Source: Pyrinomonadaceae bacterium (lineage in GTDB: Bacteria; Acidobacteriota; Blastocatellia; Pyrinomonadales; Pyrinomonadaceae). From it: a DNA stretch of 35,542 nucleotides. The position numbers were made by a program, and so were the translations under genes. Under the pieces are notes generated by a model. It did not search any database. It was not told the DNA's origin and saw only the letters and a program-made list of their open reading frames with translations. Shown in pieces: positions 25,846 to 35,275 of this stretch. The stretch's first letter is position 1, and each line of letters opens with the position of its first letter. The stretch covers positions 1 through 35,542 of the forward strand of contig JAICGZ010000022.1 of NCBI GenBank assembly GCA_025922875.1, in the 5' to 3' direction.

Positions 25846-26343
25846 ATGAATGAAATGAAAAAGCTACTAATCCTGTTCCTTTTCTTATTAATCGCCGCGA
25901 TTGTGGTTGCGTCCTGGTCGAAAGACGAAAGGCAAGTAGTCGAGACGTCTGTACCGCCTGTCACAAAGCCTGCACCACAGCAGAATCAGAAACACCCGCA
26001 TATGCAATACGCAGCTACAGGAAGAGTTCCTGCCTATTACGCCTCGGAGCCTGACAAAACGCAGCTCAGGGCGACGCTCTCTCCGGAACTGTTCACCGGG
26101 AATAAGAAACTCGCGTATCAGGCTGCTAAGGAGATCCCGCAAACGCTGGCCCAGCTCCCCTGTTATTGCCATTGCGATAGAGGTCACAACCATAAGAGTC
26201 TGCACAGTTGTTTTGAATCTGAGCACGGTGAGAACTGTGGGATCTGCATCGGTGAAGCGTTGATGGCCCATAACCTTCACAAACAAGGGCTGGCAGTAAG
26301 TGAGATTCGTAAACGAGTCATAGCCGCATATGGCCAGGATTGA
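25846..26343 (+). CDS. PCYCGC-type cysteine-rich membrane-anchored protein
   Basis: 165 residues: a hydrophobic N-terminal segment (LLILFLFLLIAAIVVASW), a proline-rich linker, and a domain from about residue 105 with LPCYCHCDRGHNHKSLHSCF followed by HGENCGICIGEALMA. This matches the PCYCGC-motif family except that His replaces the usual second Gly (CYCHC rather than CYCGC). The conserved Cys and His residues suggest metal binding outside the membrane; metal and role are unknown. A second possible start is the ATG at 25855 (MKKLL), which fits the predicted sigma-54 transcript better; no ribosome site precedes either. It lies 44 bp upstream of the DUF5335 gene and is likely cotranscribed. Confidence 0.85.
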   Translation: MNEMKKLLILFLFLLIAAIVVASWSKDERQVVETSVPPVTKPAPQQNQKHPHMQYAATGRVPAYYASEPDKTQLRATLSPELFTGNKKLAYQAAKEIPQTLAQLPCYCHCDRGHNHKSLHSCFESEHGENCGICIGEALMAHNLHKQGLAVSEIRKRVIAAYGQD

Positions 26344-26387
26344 AATAGAAAAAGTACAACGAGTTCGCTTTAACGAAGGAAACCCCA

Positions 26388-26726
26388 ATGCAAACAAGAC
26401 AAATTCCAGAAAGCGAATGGTCGCCATTTCTCAATCATTTCAGCAGCCGGCACCAGGGATGGATGGTTAATCTTGAAGTCCTTAGTCCGGAGCTCGGCGC
26501 CCAGGTCGAAGGAACCGGGTTGGTGCTCGGAGGCGTGATTGATGAATGGGACGAGACGAAGGGCAACACGATCCTGATCATGGCTGGTAACGAGCCTTTC
26601 AACCATCTTACGCATTCCATCAGGCGTCCGACAGAGATTAGTCTCGAAAAAACTGAGACTGGTGAGCCTGTAGCGCTCTCTATCCTGGCAGATGACGGCA
26701 CGAGAACGCTTTTGGTCTTACCGTGA
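26388..26726 (+). CDS. DUF5335-family protein
   Basis: 112 residues, no signal or membrane segment. The start QIPESEWSPFLNHFSSRHQG, then WMVNLEVLSPELGAQVE, the middle FNHLTHSIRRPTEISLEKTE and the end GTRTLLVLP follow the DUF5335 pattern (family recall). Function is unknown; the family often sits beside stress genes. GAAGGAAA lies about 8 bp before the ATG. It is the second gene of the unit starting at the 25825 promoter and is followed by a large palindromic repeat. Confidence 0.85.
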   Translation: MQTRQIPESEWSPFLNHFSSRHQGWMVNLEVLSPELGAQVEGTGLVLGGVIDEWDETKGNTILIMAGNEPFNHLTHSIRRPTEISLEKTETGEPVALSILADDGTRTLLVLP

Positions 26727-26770
26727 CCGTTTCCCCGTGTGGGGCTCTCGGATCAGTTTGAATTGTGCGG

Positions 26771-26863
26771 CCTCCTTGGAGTGCGGCGGCCTGGCGCCGC
26801 TTTTGTTCCGAACTTGCGTGAACATGGCCAAAGCGGCGCCAGGCCGCCGGCACTCCAGGGAGG
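26771..26863. repeat. Large GC-rich palindromic repeat (GGAGTGCGGCGG family)
   Basis: The left arm GGAGTGCGGCGGCCTGGCGC at 26779-26798 continues CGCTTT and pairs with AAAGCGGCGCCAGGCCGCC at 26830-26848 followed by GGCACTCC, around a 25-nt loop. Stem about 30 bp with one or two bulges. This unit is a known kind of acidobacterial dispersed element (recall). It may also block read-through from the DUF5335 unit. Confidence 0.85.
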
Positions 26864-26919
26864 GCAAACCTGAAGTCGCGAAGTTCCTTGACGACGTAGT
26901 TTACGACCAAGTAATCCAC

Positions 26920-26956
26920 TGCGGGCTTTCGCGCTTTAGTTGGTGAACTTTCCGCA
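26920..26956 (+). promoter_or_regulatory. Paired upstream activator dyads for the 27009 promoter
   Basis: TGCGGGCTTTCGCGCT at 26920 and TGGTGAACTTTCCGCA at 26941, again 21 bp apart. Compared with the 22973 pair the outer bases changed together: TGCGA with TCGCA there, TGCGG with CCGCA here. Confidence 0.7.
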
Positions 26957-27008
26957 ATTGCGTCTCTTCGAGACTCTCTTTTTCTGCCAGATTCCTCAAC
27001 CACTGCTC

Positions 27009-27022
27009 GGCACGTCCATTGC
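27009..27022 (+). promoter_or_regulatory. Sigma-54 promoter before BamE-like copy 2 and malic enzyme
   Basis: GGCACGTCCATTGC is the closest match to consensus among the sites in the window. Predicted start near 27034, leaving about 99 bases before the ATG at 27133. The promoter and 110 bp upstream resemble those of the Rieske unit. Confidence 0.82.
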
Positions 27023-27059
27023 GCTTAGGCCAGTGTGGTTTTCTGTTGGCCCAAATTAT

Positions 27060-27132
27060 ACCTGGGTCACCGGGAAGCGTTTGGAAGAGAGGGAGAAGTG
27101 ATCACACACGTCCCTCGGAGGAGGCGATTGAA
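27060..27132 (+). pseudogene. Remnant of a Rieske gene 3' end
   Basis: The segment aligns with the last ~70 bp of the Rieske gene and its junction at 23570-23642: shared blocks are TGGG, CGGGAAG, AGA, ATCACACA, CCCTC and GAGGAGG, ending in a ribosome site before ATG. The rest of the Rieske gene is missing between about 27035 and 27060. This suggests a duplicated Rieske-BamE unit that lost Rieske. Alignment by eye only. Confidence 0.55.
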
Positions 27133-27648
27133 ATGAGAAATACCGTAGACAGACCCAGAATTGGGATCACTGAATTGATATTGTTTCTAATTGGCGCGCT
27201 TGTCTTATTTCTATTGGCGTCTATTGTTGCCAAAGGTCAAAGCACAGCTCCGGGAGCGAGAACCGCAAGGGCTCCTGCGCAAGTACAGCAGCCGCTCTAC
27301 AGGGAGTATCGCGGTGTGCGTCTCGGCATGACCGCGGTGGAAGTGAGGGCGAAACTCGGCGAGCCGGCATTGAAGAGTGACGAACAGGATTTTTATGCTT
27401 TCTCAATAGATGAGACGGTCCAGATTGCCTACAATGCGGCGCAAAAAGTTGTGACCATTTCCACGGATTACCACGGCGGTGTGGGTGCGCCCGATTACAA
27501 AAGCGTAGTGGGCGAGGGCCTGCTGGCGCGACCTGATGGCTCTGTGTTCAAAATGATGATGTACGATTCGGAACGCTTCTGGGTGTCGTACAACAAGACC
27601 GCGACTGCTGTGCCCATTGTCACGATCACAATTGGCGCATACAAGTAA
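27133..27648 (+). CDS. BamE/SmpA-like membrane-anchored periplasmic protein, copy 2
   Basis: 171 residues with the same plan as the protein at 23643: charged N-tail, one hydrophobic anchor ([19 protein letters not shown]), then [22 protein letters not shown] and [36 protein letters not shown]. By eye more than half of the residues are identical to copy 1, most in the periplasmic part. GGAGGAGG lies upstream of the ATG at 27133; the longer frame from 27019 runs through the promoter and is not real. It is cotranscribed with the malic enzyme gene 31 bp downstream, linking this unknown protein to central metabolism. Confidence 0.84.
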   Translation: MRNTVDRPRIGITELILFLIGALVLFLLASIVAKGQSTAPGARTARAPAQVQQPLYREYRGVRLGMTAVEVRAKLGEPALKSDEQDFYAFSIDETVQIAYNAAQKVVTISTDYHGGVGAPDYKSVVGEGLLARPDGSVFKMMMYDSERFWVSYNKTATAVPIVTITIGAYK

Positions 27649-27679
27649 GAAGCAGCTCCCCAAAGGAGCGTTAATTTCA

Positions 27680-29380
27680 ATGAGTACTGTTGTCGAGAGT
27701 CCAAGCGAGACTCTGAGGGAAACCAGTCTCACCGGGCAAGAGCTATTGGACAATCCGTTGCTGAACAAAGGCAGCGCTTTTCCCGAAGATGAGCGGCGCG
27801 AGTTCGGCCTTGTGGGACTGCTTCCTCTGCATTGTTCGACCATTGAGGAACAACTCGCGCGCACCTACGAAAATTTTGGTCGAAAAGACAGCGACCTTGA
27901 ACGCTATGTGTTTTTGACGGCCTTGCAGGATCGCAACGAGACACTCTTCTATCGTCTGTTGCAGGAACACATCAGTGAGATGATGCCTATCATCTACACG
28001 CCGACCGTAGGTGAAGGCTGCAGGCAGTACAGCCATGTGTTCCGCCGCCCTCGTGGCCTGTACATCCCTTATCCCCATCGAAATCAGATTCCCGCGATCC
28101 TCGATAACGCTCCTTCCGAAGAAGTTGAAGTAATCGTAGTAACCGATGGTGAGCGAATACTCGGACTCGGAGATCTGGGAGTCGGAGGGATGGGCATTCC
28201 AATCGGAAAACTCTCACTTTACACTGTTTGTGCAGGAATTCATCCGGCCGCAACTCTTCCGATCATGCTCGACGTCGGCACCGATAACCCCGAACTGTTA
28301 GCCGATCCGTTGTATTTAGGGTGGCGGCATGCGCGGGTTCGAGGGCAGGAGTACGACGACTTTATCGAAGCGTTTGTCGAAGCAGTAAAGCAGAAGTTTC
28401 CGCGAGTGTTGCTACAGTGGGAGGATTTTTCAAAGCACAATGCCGCGCGAATACTCGAGCGTTACCGCGATCGACTATGCTCTTTCAACGATGATATTCA
28501 GGGAACAGGCGCAGTAACCGTCGCCGGCGTCTTAGCAGCGCTGAAGGTATTGCATTCAGAACTCAACGATCAGCGAATCGTGATCCTGGGAGCGGGCTCA
28601 TCCGCGATTGGGATTTGTGAACAGATCGTCGCTGCGATGGCTCACGCGGGATACACGGAGCATGAGGCAAAACAACAACTGTGGCTGGTCGACAGCAAGG
28701 GCCTCGTTCACGACGGACGTAGTAATCTCGAACGCGAAAAAAAGAAATTTGCTCATCCAGCAGCGTCAATCGAGTCTGTCGGTTTGAATTTTTTGGACAT
28801 TGTAAAGAACGTTCATCCGACGATTTTGATCGGGACATCTGGTCAGTACGGAGCTTTCGGTGAGGAAGTTATTCGCGAGATGGCTAAGCACGTCGAGCGA
28901 CCGGTGATCTTCCCTCTGTCAAATCCAACTTCAAAGAGCGAAGCGACGCCCGGCGACCTTATGAAATGGACCAACGGGCGTGCCTTGATTGCAACAGGCA
29001 GTCCTTTTCCGGCAACCACTCATCACGGGCGGCTGTTTAAGGCCGGTCAATGTAACAACGCTTTTATATTTCCAGGTGTGGGCTTGGGAGTCATGGCGTC
29101 GGGTGCGCGTCGAGTTACTGACGCCATGTTCTCTGCCGCAGCGCGTGTATTGAGCGAGTTCTCTCCGGCGTTGAACGATCCGGATGGTCCACTTTTCCCG
29201 CCTTTGGAAGCCGTTCGAGAGATTTCATATCGAGTGGCCGTGGAGGTGGGAACTGAAGCGGTGCGAGCCGGATTGGCGTCGATCAGCCTTGATTCTCTGA
29301 AGCGCGCCGTTACCAACAAGATGTGGATCCCGCACTACGTTCCTCTCAAACGTTCTTCATCCACGGATTACAAAGATTGA
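27680..29380 (+). CDS. NAD(P)-dependent malic enzyme
   Basis: 566 residues, the length of the larger malic enzyme class. It oxidatively decarboxylates malate to pyruvate, producing NADH or NADPH. Visible: [20 protein letters not shown] (catalytic Tyr region), [20 protein letters not shown] followed by PIGKLSLYT (catalytic Lys), [12 protein letters not shown] (metal Asp), the dinucleotide loop [11 protein letters not shown], and the second signature [19 protein letters not shown]. The start is the ATG at 27680 with AAAGGAG about 12 bp upstream; an earlier in-frame start at 27617 overlaps the BamE-like gene. The stop codon lies inside a palindromic repeat, so the last residues (TDYKD) come from repeat sequence. 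Pyruvate made here could feed the PFOR encoded nearby. Confidence 0.95.
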   Translation: MSTVVESPSETLRETSLTGQELLDNPLLNKGSAFPEDERREFGLVGLLPLHCSTIEEQLARTYENFGRKDSDLERYVFLTALQDRNETLFYRLLQEHISEMMPIIYTPTVGEGCRQYSHVFRRPRGLYIPYPHRNQIPAILDNAPSEEVEVIVVTDGERILGLGDLGVGGMGIPIGKLSLYTVCAGIHPAATLPIMLDVGTDNPELLADPLYLGWRHARVRGQEYDDFIEAFVEAVKQKFPRVLLQWEDFSKHNAARILERYRDRLCSFNDDIQGTGAVTVAGVLAALKVLHSELNDQRIVILGAGSSAIGICEQIVAAMAHAGYTEHEAKQQLWLVDSKGLVHDGRSNLEREKKKFAHPAASIESVGLNFLDIVKNVHPTILIGTSGQYGAFGEEVIREMAKHVERPVIFPLSNPTSKSEATPGDLMKWTNGRALIATGSPFPATTHHGRLFKAGQCNNAFIFPGVGLGVMASGARRVTDAMFSAAARVLSEFSPALNDPDGPLFPPLEAVREISYRVAVEVGTEAVRAGLASISLDSLKRAVTNKMWIPHYVPLKRSSSTDYKD

Positions 29381-29408
29381 TTCATAAAATCTGTGTAATC
29401 TGTGGATG
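29358..29408. repeat. Palindromic repeat overlapping the malic enzyme stop
   Basis: CATCCACGGATTACAAAGATT at 29358-29378 pairs with AATCTGTGTAATCTGTGGAT at 29388-29407 with two or three mismatches. The stop TGA (29378-29380) sits at the hairpin tip. It is probably also the terminator between the convergent malic enzyme and DHOD-like genes, and is a known dispersed type (CACAGATTACACAGATT). Confidence 0.75.
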
Positions 29409-29410
29409 CT

Positions 29411-29427
29411 TTTGTGCTTTTTGTGGC
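29411..29427. repeat. TTTGTGCTTTTTGTGGC repeat half
   Basis: TTTGTGCTTTTTGTGGC is one arm of the palindrome found at 34044-34111. Here the other arm is not present. It abuts the stop of the dihydroorotate-dehydrogenase-like gene. Confidence 0.6.
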
Positions 29428-30426
29428 TCAGTTCAGTGGCCGATACGAATCCAGCATCTTCATGTAATTCGCTCTTTCGAAAGCGGCGGGTTCGGCGCAG
29501 TGCTTTTGGCTCATCGCTCCAATCATTTGCGTAACGCTCTCGTATTCATGCTCCTTCAGCCAGGTGACGACCTCGTTCAGAACCTGTCCTATCCTTCGCA
29601 CTCCATTATGCAGTAACTCTGAAGCCATCATCGTCACTTTAGCTCCAGCCATCAAACCTTTAATGACATCGTGCGAAGTGTGAATCCCACTCGTGATCGC
29701 AAGGTCTGCTGTAAGCTGGCCATACAAGATCGCCACCCAGCGCAATGGCAGACGCAGTTCATTCGAATTACTCAAGACCAGGCGTGGTACAACTTCGAGT
29801 TTTTCCAGATCGAAGTCGGGTTGGTAGAAGCGATTGAAAAGAACCAGCCCGTCAGCGCCATGGTTTGCGAAGCGATTTGCCATATTGGCGATGGAACTGA
29901 AAAAGGGACTAAGCTTCACTGCCACGGGGATAGTCACCGCCTGTCTTACGGCTGAGAGGATTTCCACGTAAAGTGTTTCGACTTCGAATCCTGTGAGCTC
30001 AACGTTTGCCGGAAGGTAATAAATATTCAGTTCGAGAGCATCAGCACCTGCATCTTCAATCAGCGTCGCGTAATCCGTCCAGCCGCCAACAGAAGCGCCG
30101 TTCAAACTGCCAATTATCGGAATAGCGACCGCTTCCTTGGCGCGGCGAATTAGATTCAGGTATTCGTCCGGACCAACGTTGTAACTCTGCATGTCGGGAA
30201 AATAGCTGATCGATTCAGCGTAACTCTCGATACCCTGCGTCAGGTGATAGTCAATGTAGTAGCTATCGAAACCAATCTGTTCTTCAAACAGTGAATACAT
30301 CACAACAGCCGAGGCGCCCGCGTCTTCCAGGCGACGAATGCTGTCTACACTGTGTGAGAGTGGTGACGAAGACGCCACGATCGGATTCTTCAAGCACATT
30401 CCAAGGTAGTTAGTTGTTAAGTTCAT
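29428..30426 (-). CDS. Dihydroorotate-dehydrogenase-like FMN protein, PFOR partner
   Basis: 332 residues with the TIM-barrel pattern of PyrD-type enzymes: [20 protein letters not shown] at the N-terminus, [53 protein letters not shown] and [20 protein letters not shown] (phosphate-binding loop). It differs from true PyrD in loop content and is the type annotated as dihydroorotate-dehydrogenase-like beside nifJ in many anaerobes; a pyrimidine role is not certain. Its ATG overlaps the PFOR stop by 4 bp (ATGA), so translation is coupled to it. It converges with the malic enzyme gene, with only a palindromic repeat between them. Confidence 0.9.
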   Translation of the reverse strand: MNLTTNYLGMCLKNPIVASSSPLSHSVDSIRRLEDAGASAVVMYSLFEEQIGFDSYYIDYHLTQGIESYAESISYFPDMQSYNVGPDEYLNLIRRAKEAVAIPIIGSLNGASVGGWTDYATLIEDAGADALELNIYYLPANVELTGFEVETLYVEILSAVRQAVTIPVAVKLSPFFSSIANMANRFANHGADGLVLFNRFYQPDFDLEKLEVVPRLVLSNSNELRLPLRWVAILYGQLTADLAITSGIHTSHDVIKGLMAGAKVTMMASELLHNGVRRIGQVLNEVVTWLKEHEYESVTQMIGAMSQKHCAEPAAFERANYMKMLDSYRPLN

Positions 30427-33400
30427 GGCGTGCCCTTCGTTGCCGGATTACACAATTTCGGTTCAGCGAGTTGCTTGTATTGTTGCCAACGTCGCGACAC
30501 GGCTTTCTGCGCCTGTTCAAGAAGAAACCTGGCCACGGCCGGCTCGCTTTGTTTCAACATGCGATAGCGACCTTCGGTGTAAATGTAGTCTTGCAGCGCG
30601 ATCTTTGGATCGCTCGAGTCGAGTTGAAATGGGTTCTTGTTCTCCTCAGCCAGTCGTGGGTTGTAGTGATAGAGAGGCCAGTGACCTGAGTCCACTGCCA
30701 GCTTTTGCTGGTGCATCCCTCTGCTCATGTCGATCCCGTGAGCAATACATTGGCTGTAGGCGATGATCAGTGAAGGTCCTGGATGCGCTTCTGCCTCGAG
30801 AAATATCTTTATTGTATGCGTATCGTTTGCGCCCATCGCCACCTGTGCGATGTAGACGTCGCCATAGCGAATGGCTGCCATTCCCAGATCTTTCTTTGCG
30901 GTTGGCTTTCCGCCGGTGGCAAACTTCGCCACCGCGCCCAGTGGCGTTGCCTTGGAGGCCTGGCCGCCGGTGTTTGAGTAAACCTCTGTATCGAGCACAA
31001 GAATGTTGACGTTTTGACCGCTCGCGAGCACGTGGTCGAGGCCACCGTAACCAATGTCGTAGGCCCATCCATCACCGCCAACAATCCAAACGCTCTTCTC
31101 GACTAAAGAATCAGCCACGCTAAGCAGATCGCGCATTTCGACCTTATCCAGGGAACTGATCTTCACCTTCAATGCTGCGACCAGTTCGCGCTGAATGTTG
31201 ATGCCTTCATTACTTGATTGGTCGGTGTTAAGCAGGCTGTTCGCCAGCGATTCTCCAATATGGTTGCGTAGCTGGTTGACGAGATCCTGCGCGTAAGCTC
31301 TTTGATGATCCAGAGCGAGTCGCATTCCCAGGCCGAATTCAGCGTTGTCTTCGAAGAGAGAATTACTCCATGCTGGTCCACGCCCGTCAACATTTGTCGT
31401 GTAGGGAGTCGTAGGCAGGTTGCCGCCGTAGATGCTGGAACAACCGGTGGCATTGGCGATGATTGCGCGATCTCCAAACAGTTGAGTCAGCAGCTTGATG
31501 TAAGGTGTTTCACCGCAACCTGCGCACGCCCCAGAGAACTCAAACAAGGGCTGTAACAACTGCACGTTCTTGACGGAGTTAAATGCAATCAGACCGTTCC
31601 GGTGCAGATCCGGAAGCTTTAAGAAGTAATCCCAATTAACTCGTTCACTATCACGCAGCGGCAACTGCGGTTGCATGTTTAGCGCTTTGCGCGACACGTT
31701 GCTCTTGTCTTTAGCCGGGCATACTTCTACGCACAGCCGGCAGCCCGTGCAATCTTCGACGGCCACCTGAATCGTGTACGACTTATCGGCAAACTCTCGC
31801 CACTTTGCGGGCATGGATTTAAATCCCGCAGGGGCGTCGTGGAGATCATTTGCAGAACAGACTTTGGCGCGAATCGTCGAGTGCGGACAAACCAGGACGC
31901 ACTTGCCACACTCGATACATAGATCCGGCTCCCAGACAGGCACCTCCTGAGCGATGTTTCGCTTTTCCCAACGCGTGGTCCCAACCGGATACGTCCCGTC
32001 TTCCGGAAAAGCACTGACAGGCAGTTGGTCGCCGCGGCCCGCGATCATTTCGGCGGTAACACTGCGCACGAAGTCAGGCGCGTCGACTGGAATTTTGGAT
32101 GAGAACTCAATCGAGCCAGTCACGGCTTCAGGAACGGTAATCTCGCGCAGATGAGCAAGAGCTGCATCTACGGCCGCGAAGTTTTGCCGCACGACCGGCT
32201 CGCCTCGTTTGCCGTAGCTCTTTCGTATGAACTCCTTGATCCTCGTTACTGCTTCCTCGCGTGGCAACACACCACTCAGTGCAAAGAAACACGTCTGCAT
32301 GATCGTATTGATCCGGTTGCCAAGCTGGCTGTTTCGGGCAACGCCATTGGCATCGATCGCATACACCTTCAACCGCTTTTCGATAATCACTTTTTGAACT
32401 GCGCTGGGCAGATGATCCCAAACCTCAGATTCTTCATATGGACTATTAATTAATAGAGTTGCACCTTCCAATGCGGTGTCGAGTACATCGTATTGACTAA
32501 AGAAAGAAAACTGGTGCACGGCGATGAAGTTTGCGCGCTGAATCAGATAAGTGCTCTTAATCGGACGAGGGCCAAAGCGCAGGTGCGACACTGTCATCGC
32601 ACCCGATTTCTTGGAGTCGTAAACAAAATAGCCCTGGGCGTAGTTCGGAGTTTCCTCGCCGATGATCTTGATGGAGTTCTTGTTGGCACTGACTGTTCCA
32701 TCGGCGCCCAATCCCCAAAAGACGGCACGCACCTGGTCGTCAGGCTCGGTGCTGAATGATTGGTCAAACGGAATACTGGTGAAAGTGATATCGTCGTGTA
32801 TGCCGATTGAGAAATGGTTCTTTGGTTCAGGTTTTTTCAGTTCATCGAAAACGGCTTTCACCATTGCGGGAGTAAACTCTTTAGACGACAAACCATAACG
32901 CCCTCCAATGACGCGCACGTCTCGTTTGAATGGGGCTGTCTCAGACAATGAAGTCACGACGTCCTGATACAGAGGCTCACCAGTGCTTCCCGGCTCTTTA
33001 GTGCGATCGAGCACCGCGATCGCCTTAGTCGAAGCGGGCAGCGAGTCGATGAAATGTGAAACTGAGAACGGCCGGTAGAGCCTGACTTTTAAGAGACCTA
33101 CCTTTTCACCACGCTTGATCAGTGATTCGACTGTCTCTTCAGCGGTTTCGCACCCGGAACCCATCATTACAACGACACGCTCGGCGTCTGGATGACCGGT
33201 GAACTCAAAAAGTTTGTAATGGCGTCCTGTGAGTGCAGCGAATCGTTCCATGATTTTTTCAACAATCGCCGGAGTTTTCAGATAAAACGAATTGGCCCGT
33301 TCGCGAGATTGAAAGAAAACATCAGGATTTTGTGCGGTACCTCGGACTACTGGCCGATCGGGAGTCAGCGCACGCGCACGATGTGCTCGTACCAGCTCCA

Positions 33401-33986
33401 TATCCATCATTTCGGTAATCTCTTCATCCGAGAGCTTCGTGATCTTCATCACTTCGTGTGAGGTGCGGAAACCATCGAAAACATGAAGGAAGGGAACACG
33501 AGCTTCCAACGTGCTTGCCTGCGAAATCAATGCGAAGTCCATCACTTCCTGGACCGAGTTGGCAAACAACATGGCCCAGCCAGTCGATCTTGCCGCCATC
33601 ACGTCGCTGTGATCTCCAAAGATTGATAAACCGTGAGTCGCAATCGTTCGAGCTGCTATGTGAAAGACAGTGCTGGTTAGTTCGCCGGCGATCTTGAACA
33701 TGTTGGGAATCATCAACAACAATCCCTGACTGGCCGTGAAAGTGGTTGTCAATGAGCCTGTTTGCAAACTTCCATGGACGACGCCGGCTGCGCCACCCTC
33801 CGATTGCATCTCGCGCACGAGCGGCCTCATGCCCCAGATGTTCTTCTCATTCGCAGCCGACCAGGCATCTGCCGACTCGCCCATCGCAGATGACGGTGTG
33901 ATCGGGTAAATGGCGATCACTTCGTTTGTCTTGTAAGCAACGTGAGCCGCTGCTTCGTTGCCGTCTATCGTTACCCTTTGTTTCAT
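30423..33986 (-). CDS. nifJ: Pyruvate:ferredoxin (flavodoxin) oxidoreductase
   Basis: 1187 residues in a single chain, as expected for the homodimeric enzyme. It converts pyruvate and CoA to acetyl-CoA, CO2 and reduced ferredoxin or flavodoxin. Domains in order: N-terminal pyrimidine-binding part starting [20 protein letters not shown] with [11 protein letters not shown], a middle domain, two [4Fe-4S] motifs [16 protein letters not shown] (about residue 690) and [18 protein letters not shown] (about 745), the third-cluster CAGCGETP (about 820), and the thiamine-diphosphate region [16 protein letters not shown] followed by [20 protein letters not shown]. The late Cys of [11 protein letters not shown] (about 1077) completes the third cluster. 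I chose the ATG at 33986 because AAGGAA precedes it; an ATG at 34007 lacks a ribosome site. It is oxygen-sensitive in most bacteria, suggesting anaerobic or micro-oxic use. Confidence 0.97.
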   Translation of the reverse strand: MKQRVTIDGNEAAAHVAYKTNEVIAIYPITPSSAMGESADAWSAANEKNIWGMRPLVREMQSEGGAAGVVHGSLQTGSLTTTFTASQGLLLMIPNMFKIAGELTSTVFHIAARTIATHGLSIFGDHSDVMAARSTGWAMLFANSVQEVMDFALISQASTLEARVPFLHVFDGFRTSHEVMKITKLSDEEITEMMDMELVRAHRARALTPDRPVVRGTAQNPDVFFQSRERANSFYLKTPAIVEKIMERFAALTGRHYKLFEFTGHPDAERVVVMMGSGCETAEETVESLIKRGEKVGLLKVRLYRPFSVSHFIDSLPASTKAIAVLDRTKEPGSTGEPLYQDVVTSLSETAPFKRDVRVIGGRYGLSSKEFTPAMVKAVFDELKKPEPKNHFSIGIHDDITFTSIPFDQSFSTEPDDQVRAVFWGLGADGTVSANKNSIKIIGEETPNYAQGYFVYDSKKSGAMTVSHLRFGPRPIKSTYLIQRANFIAVHQFSFFSQYDVLDTALEGATLLINSPYEESEVWDHLPSAVQKVIIEKRLKVYAIDANGVARNSQLGNRINTIMQTCFFALSGVLPREEAVTRIKEFIRKSYGKRGEPVVRQNFAAVDAALAHLREITVPEAVTGSIEFSSKIPVDAPDFVRSVTAEMIAGRGDQLPVSAFPEDGTYPVGTTRWEKRNIAQEVPVWEPDLCIECGKCVLVCPHSTIRAKVCSANDLHDAPAGFKSMPAKWREFADKSYTIQVAVEDCTGCRLCVEVCPAKDKSNVSRKALNMQPQLPLRDSERVNWDYFLKLPDLHRNGLIAFNSVKNVQLLQPLFEFSGACAGCGETPYIKLLTQLFGDRAIIANATGCSSIYGGNLPTTPYTTNVDGRGPAWSNSLFEDNAEFGLGMRLALDHQRAYAQDLVNQLRNHIGESLANSLLNTDQSSNEGINIQRELVAALKVKISSLDKVEMRDLLSVADSLVEKSVWIVGGDGWAYDIGYGGLDHVLASGQNVNILVLDTEVYSNTGGQASKATPLGAVAKFATGGKPTAKKDLGMAAIRYGDVYIAQVAMGANDTHTIKIFLEAEAHPGPSLIIAYSQCIAHGIDMSRGMHQQKLAVDSGHWPLYHYNPRLAEENKNPFQLDSSDPKIALQDYIYTEGRYRMLKQSEPAVARFLLEQAQKAVSRRWQQYKQLAEPKLCNPATKGTP

Positions 33987-34043
33987 GTGCTGGGAATTCC
34001 TTCGCATTGTTGTTACTGCAAAGTTATGTTGAGCAAAGCAAGG

Positions 34044-34111
34044 GCCACAAAAAGCACAAACGAATCAACGTGGGGGCATCAACTCATTTGTGCTTCTTGT
34101 GCCTTTTGTGG
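34044..34111. repeat. Palindromic repeat, GCCACAAAAAGCACAAA family
   Basis: GCCACAAAAAGCACAAA at 34044-34060 pairs with TTTGTGCTTCTTGTGCCTTT at 34087-34106 continuing TGTGGC, around a 26-nt loop. A single arm occurs at 29411-29427. It sits just upstream of nifJ, between it and the cysteine-rich gene, where its promoter should lie. Confidence 0.75.
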
Positions 34112-34122
34112 CTTTGTGGATC

Positions 34123-34713
34123 TCAACGTGGCGGAGACGAGCCGTCTACGCCTCCGGAGCTATCGTTCTGCCAAGGTCGATAAACAACCAGGTCAGGATG
34201 GTTCACGCGAAAGTCCTGGGTTATGTAGCAGTCCCAACAGACCGGAGAATGCGTTTCCAGCACGCCCCGGAGCTTATCCAGGTCAACTTCATTCCAGCTC
34301 AGCAAGTTCCCCTCGGTGCTGAGGAGAGCCGGCCTGTGGTCCACCCATTGAATTTCTGAAAAAGCTTTTCCGCAGTAGACACAATTCTTGTCGCGATACC
34401 ATCGCATTAGCACGCCGCTAACTAGACAGCTATCGGGCGCTACGTCGAGATCCGTCAAACACTCTTGCCCGCACTGTTTCTTGACGGGCCAGCGCGAGCA
34501 GTTTTCAAGCCTGATGTCGGGAAGGCCCACAATTGAGGTTAACGACGCATGTAGCGCGTCAACCTCAACGATTGCGGGCTTTTTGGTTTCCGGACAGGTA
34601 ACTACTCGGGAGCCTCGATAACGGGAGGAGGACCGAACAAGCCAACGGAAACCGAACCAGAGAGCCGCAGCTAATCCTATAATGGCTATTAATGAGCCTA
34701 CTGCGGTATCCAT
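34123..34713 (-). CDS. TM-anchored cysteine-rich protein, intact copy
   Basis: 196 residues. One N-terminal membrane helix (GSLIAIIGLAAALWFGFRWL), then a cytoplasmic or periplasmic region with Cys groups: TCPETKKPAIVEVD, CSRWPVKKQCGQECL, NCVYCGKAFSEIQWVDHRP and VCWDCYITQDF. The paired CxxC motifs look like zinc-ribbon or treble-clef metal sites (CVYCGK, CWDC). Family not recognised. GGGGGG lies 8 bp before the ATG at 34713; the longer frame from 34800 overlaps the upstream gene. A frameshifted copy lies at 24836-25104 after the paralogue of the upstream gene. The two-gene pair is therefore duplicated about 10 kb apart in opposite orientation. Confidence 0.84.
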   Translation of the reverse strand: MDTAVGSLIAIIGLAAALWFGFRWLVRSSSRYRGSRVVTCPETKKPAIVEVDALHASLTSIVGLPDIRLENCSRWPVKKQCGQECLTDLDVAPDSCLVSGVLMRWYRDKNCVYCGKAFSEIQWVDHRPALLSTEGNLLSWNEVDLDKLRGVLETHSPVCWDCYITQDFRVNHPDLVVYRPWQNDSSGGVDGSSPPR

Positions 34714-34739
34714 GTTTTTAACCCCCCTTTTCGTCGACT

Positions 34740-35117
34740 TCAAACGGTTGCGTGTCCGGTTCGCTCCTCCTCGATCTGCTTGATCTTGCCACGAAGCCAC
34801 TGGCTAACTTCTCGCTCGAGCTTTGCCTGATTGTCCTGCATCTCCAGTTCCTCGATGGTTTCTCCATCAGTGTTTAAAGGAATGAAGTGACAGGGGACTT
34901 CTTCAGTCCGGTGTTCTGGGCTGACAAACTGGAGCAGGTGGCATTCGTTGCATGGATGAGCGCGATATGGGTAACCATAGTTAATACAGGACAGGGAATC
35001 TTGAAAGGTCGATTTGTTTTGCCACGGCGTACGAACTGATCGTCCGTATCCTCCCTTCTCAATGAAGTTCAACTCATCTTTAAGAAGTTCGAGAATGTCG
35101 CGCTCATCGGTTGTCAT
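34740..35117 (-). CDS. Cysteine-containing cytoplasmic protein, copy 2
   Basis: 125 residues, closely matching the protein at 24439-24834: TTDERDILELLKDELNFIEK, then GGYGRSVRTPWQNKSTFQDS, CINYGYPYRAHPCNECHLLQ, VPCHFIPLNTDGETIEELE and a charged C-terminal helix. It is soluble, with the same C and CxxC arrangement. GGAGG lies 9 bp before the ATG. It is first of a two-gene unit with the TM/cysteine-rich gene, 26 bp upstream of it, and has its own sigma-54 promoter and paired dyads at 35211-35312. Confidence 0.85.
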   Translation of the reverse strand: MTTDERDILELLKDELNFIEKGGYGRSVRTPWQNKSTFQDSLSCINYGYPYRAHPCNECHLLQFVSPEHRTEEVPCHFIPLNTDGETIEELEMQDNQAKLEREVSQWLRGKIKQIEEERTGHATV

Positions 35118-35210
35118 GGTGGTAAACCTCCATTTCTTCCCGTTCCTGATTACAACGTGGTTAGTCTTCCGTCATTTTTTGCCGGTTGACAATTCCCATT
35201 GCCGAAAGGG

Positions 35211-35224
35211 GCAAGCAACATGCC
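35211..35224 (-). promoter_or_regulatory. Sigma-54 promoter before the intact cysteine-rich pair
   Basis: On the minus strand GGCATGTTGCTTGC, preceded by T, has exact GG-N10-GC spacing. Predicted start near 35199, leaving about 82 bases before the ATG at 35117. Confidence 0.8.
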
Positions 35225-35275
35225 ACTTAAACCAGTGAGTATTTGTGAACATTTTGAGTTTGACGAAAGCGACTG

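Noticed and set aside
27019-27132. N-terminal extension of the second BamE-like protein
   Set aside because: The frame runs through the sigma-54 promoter and the Rieske remnant; the ATG at 27133 has the ribosome site and matches the paralogue.
33987-34122. Sigma-54 promoter before nifJ
   Set aside because: No GG-N10-GC box with TTGC was found on the minus strand; the region is mostly a dispersed palindrome.
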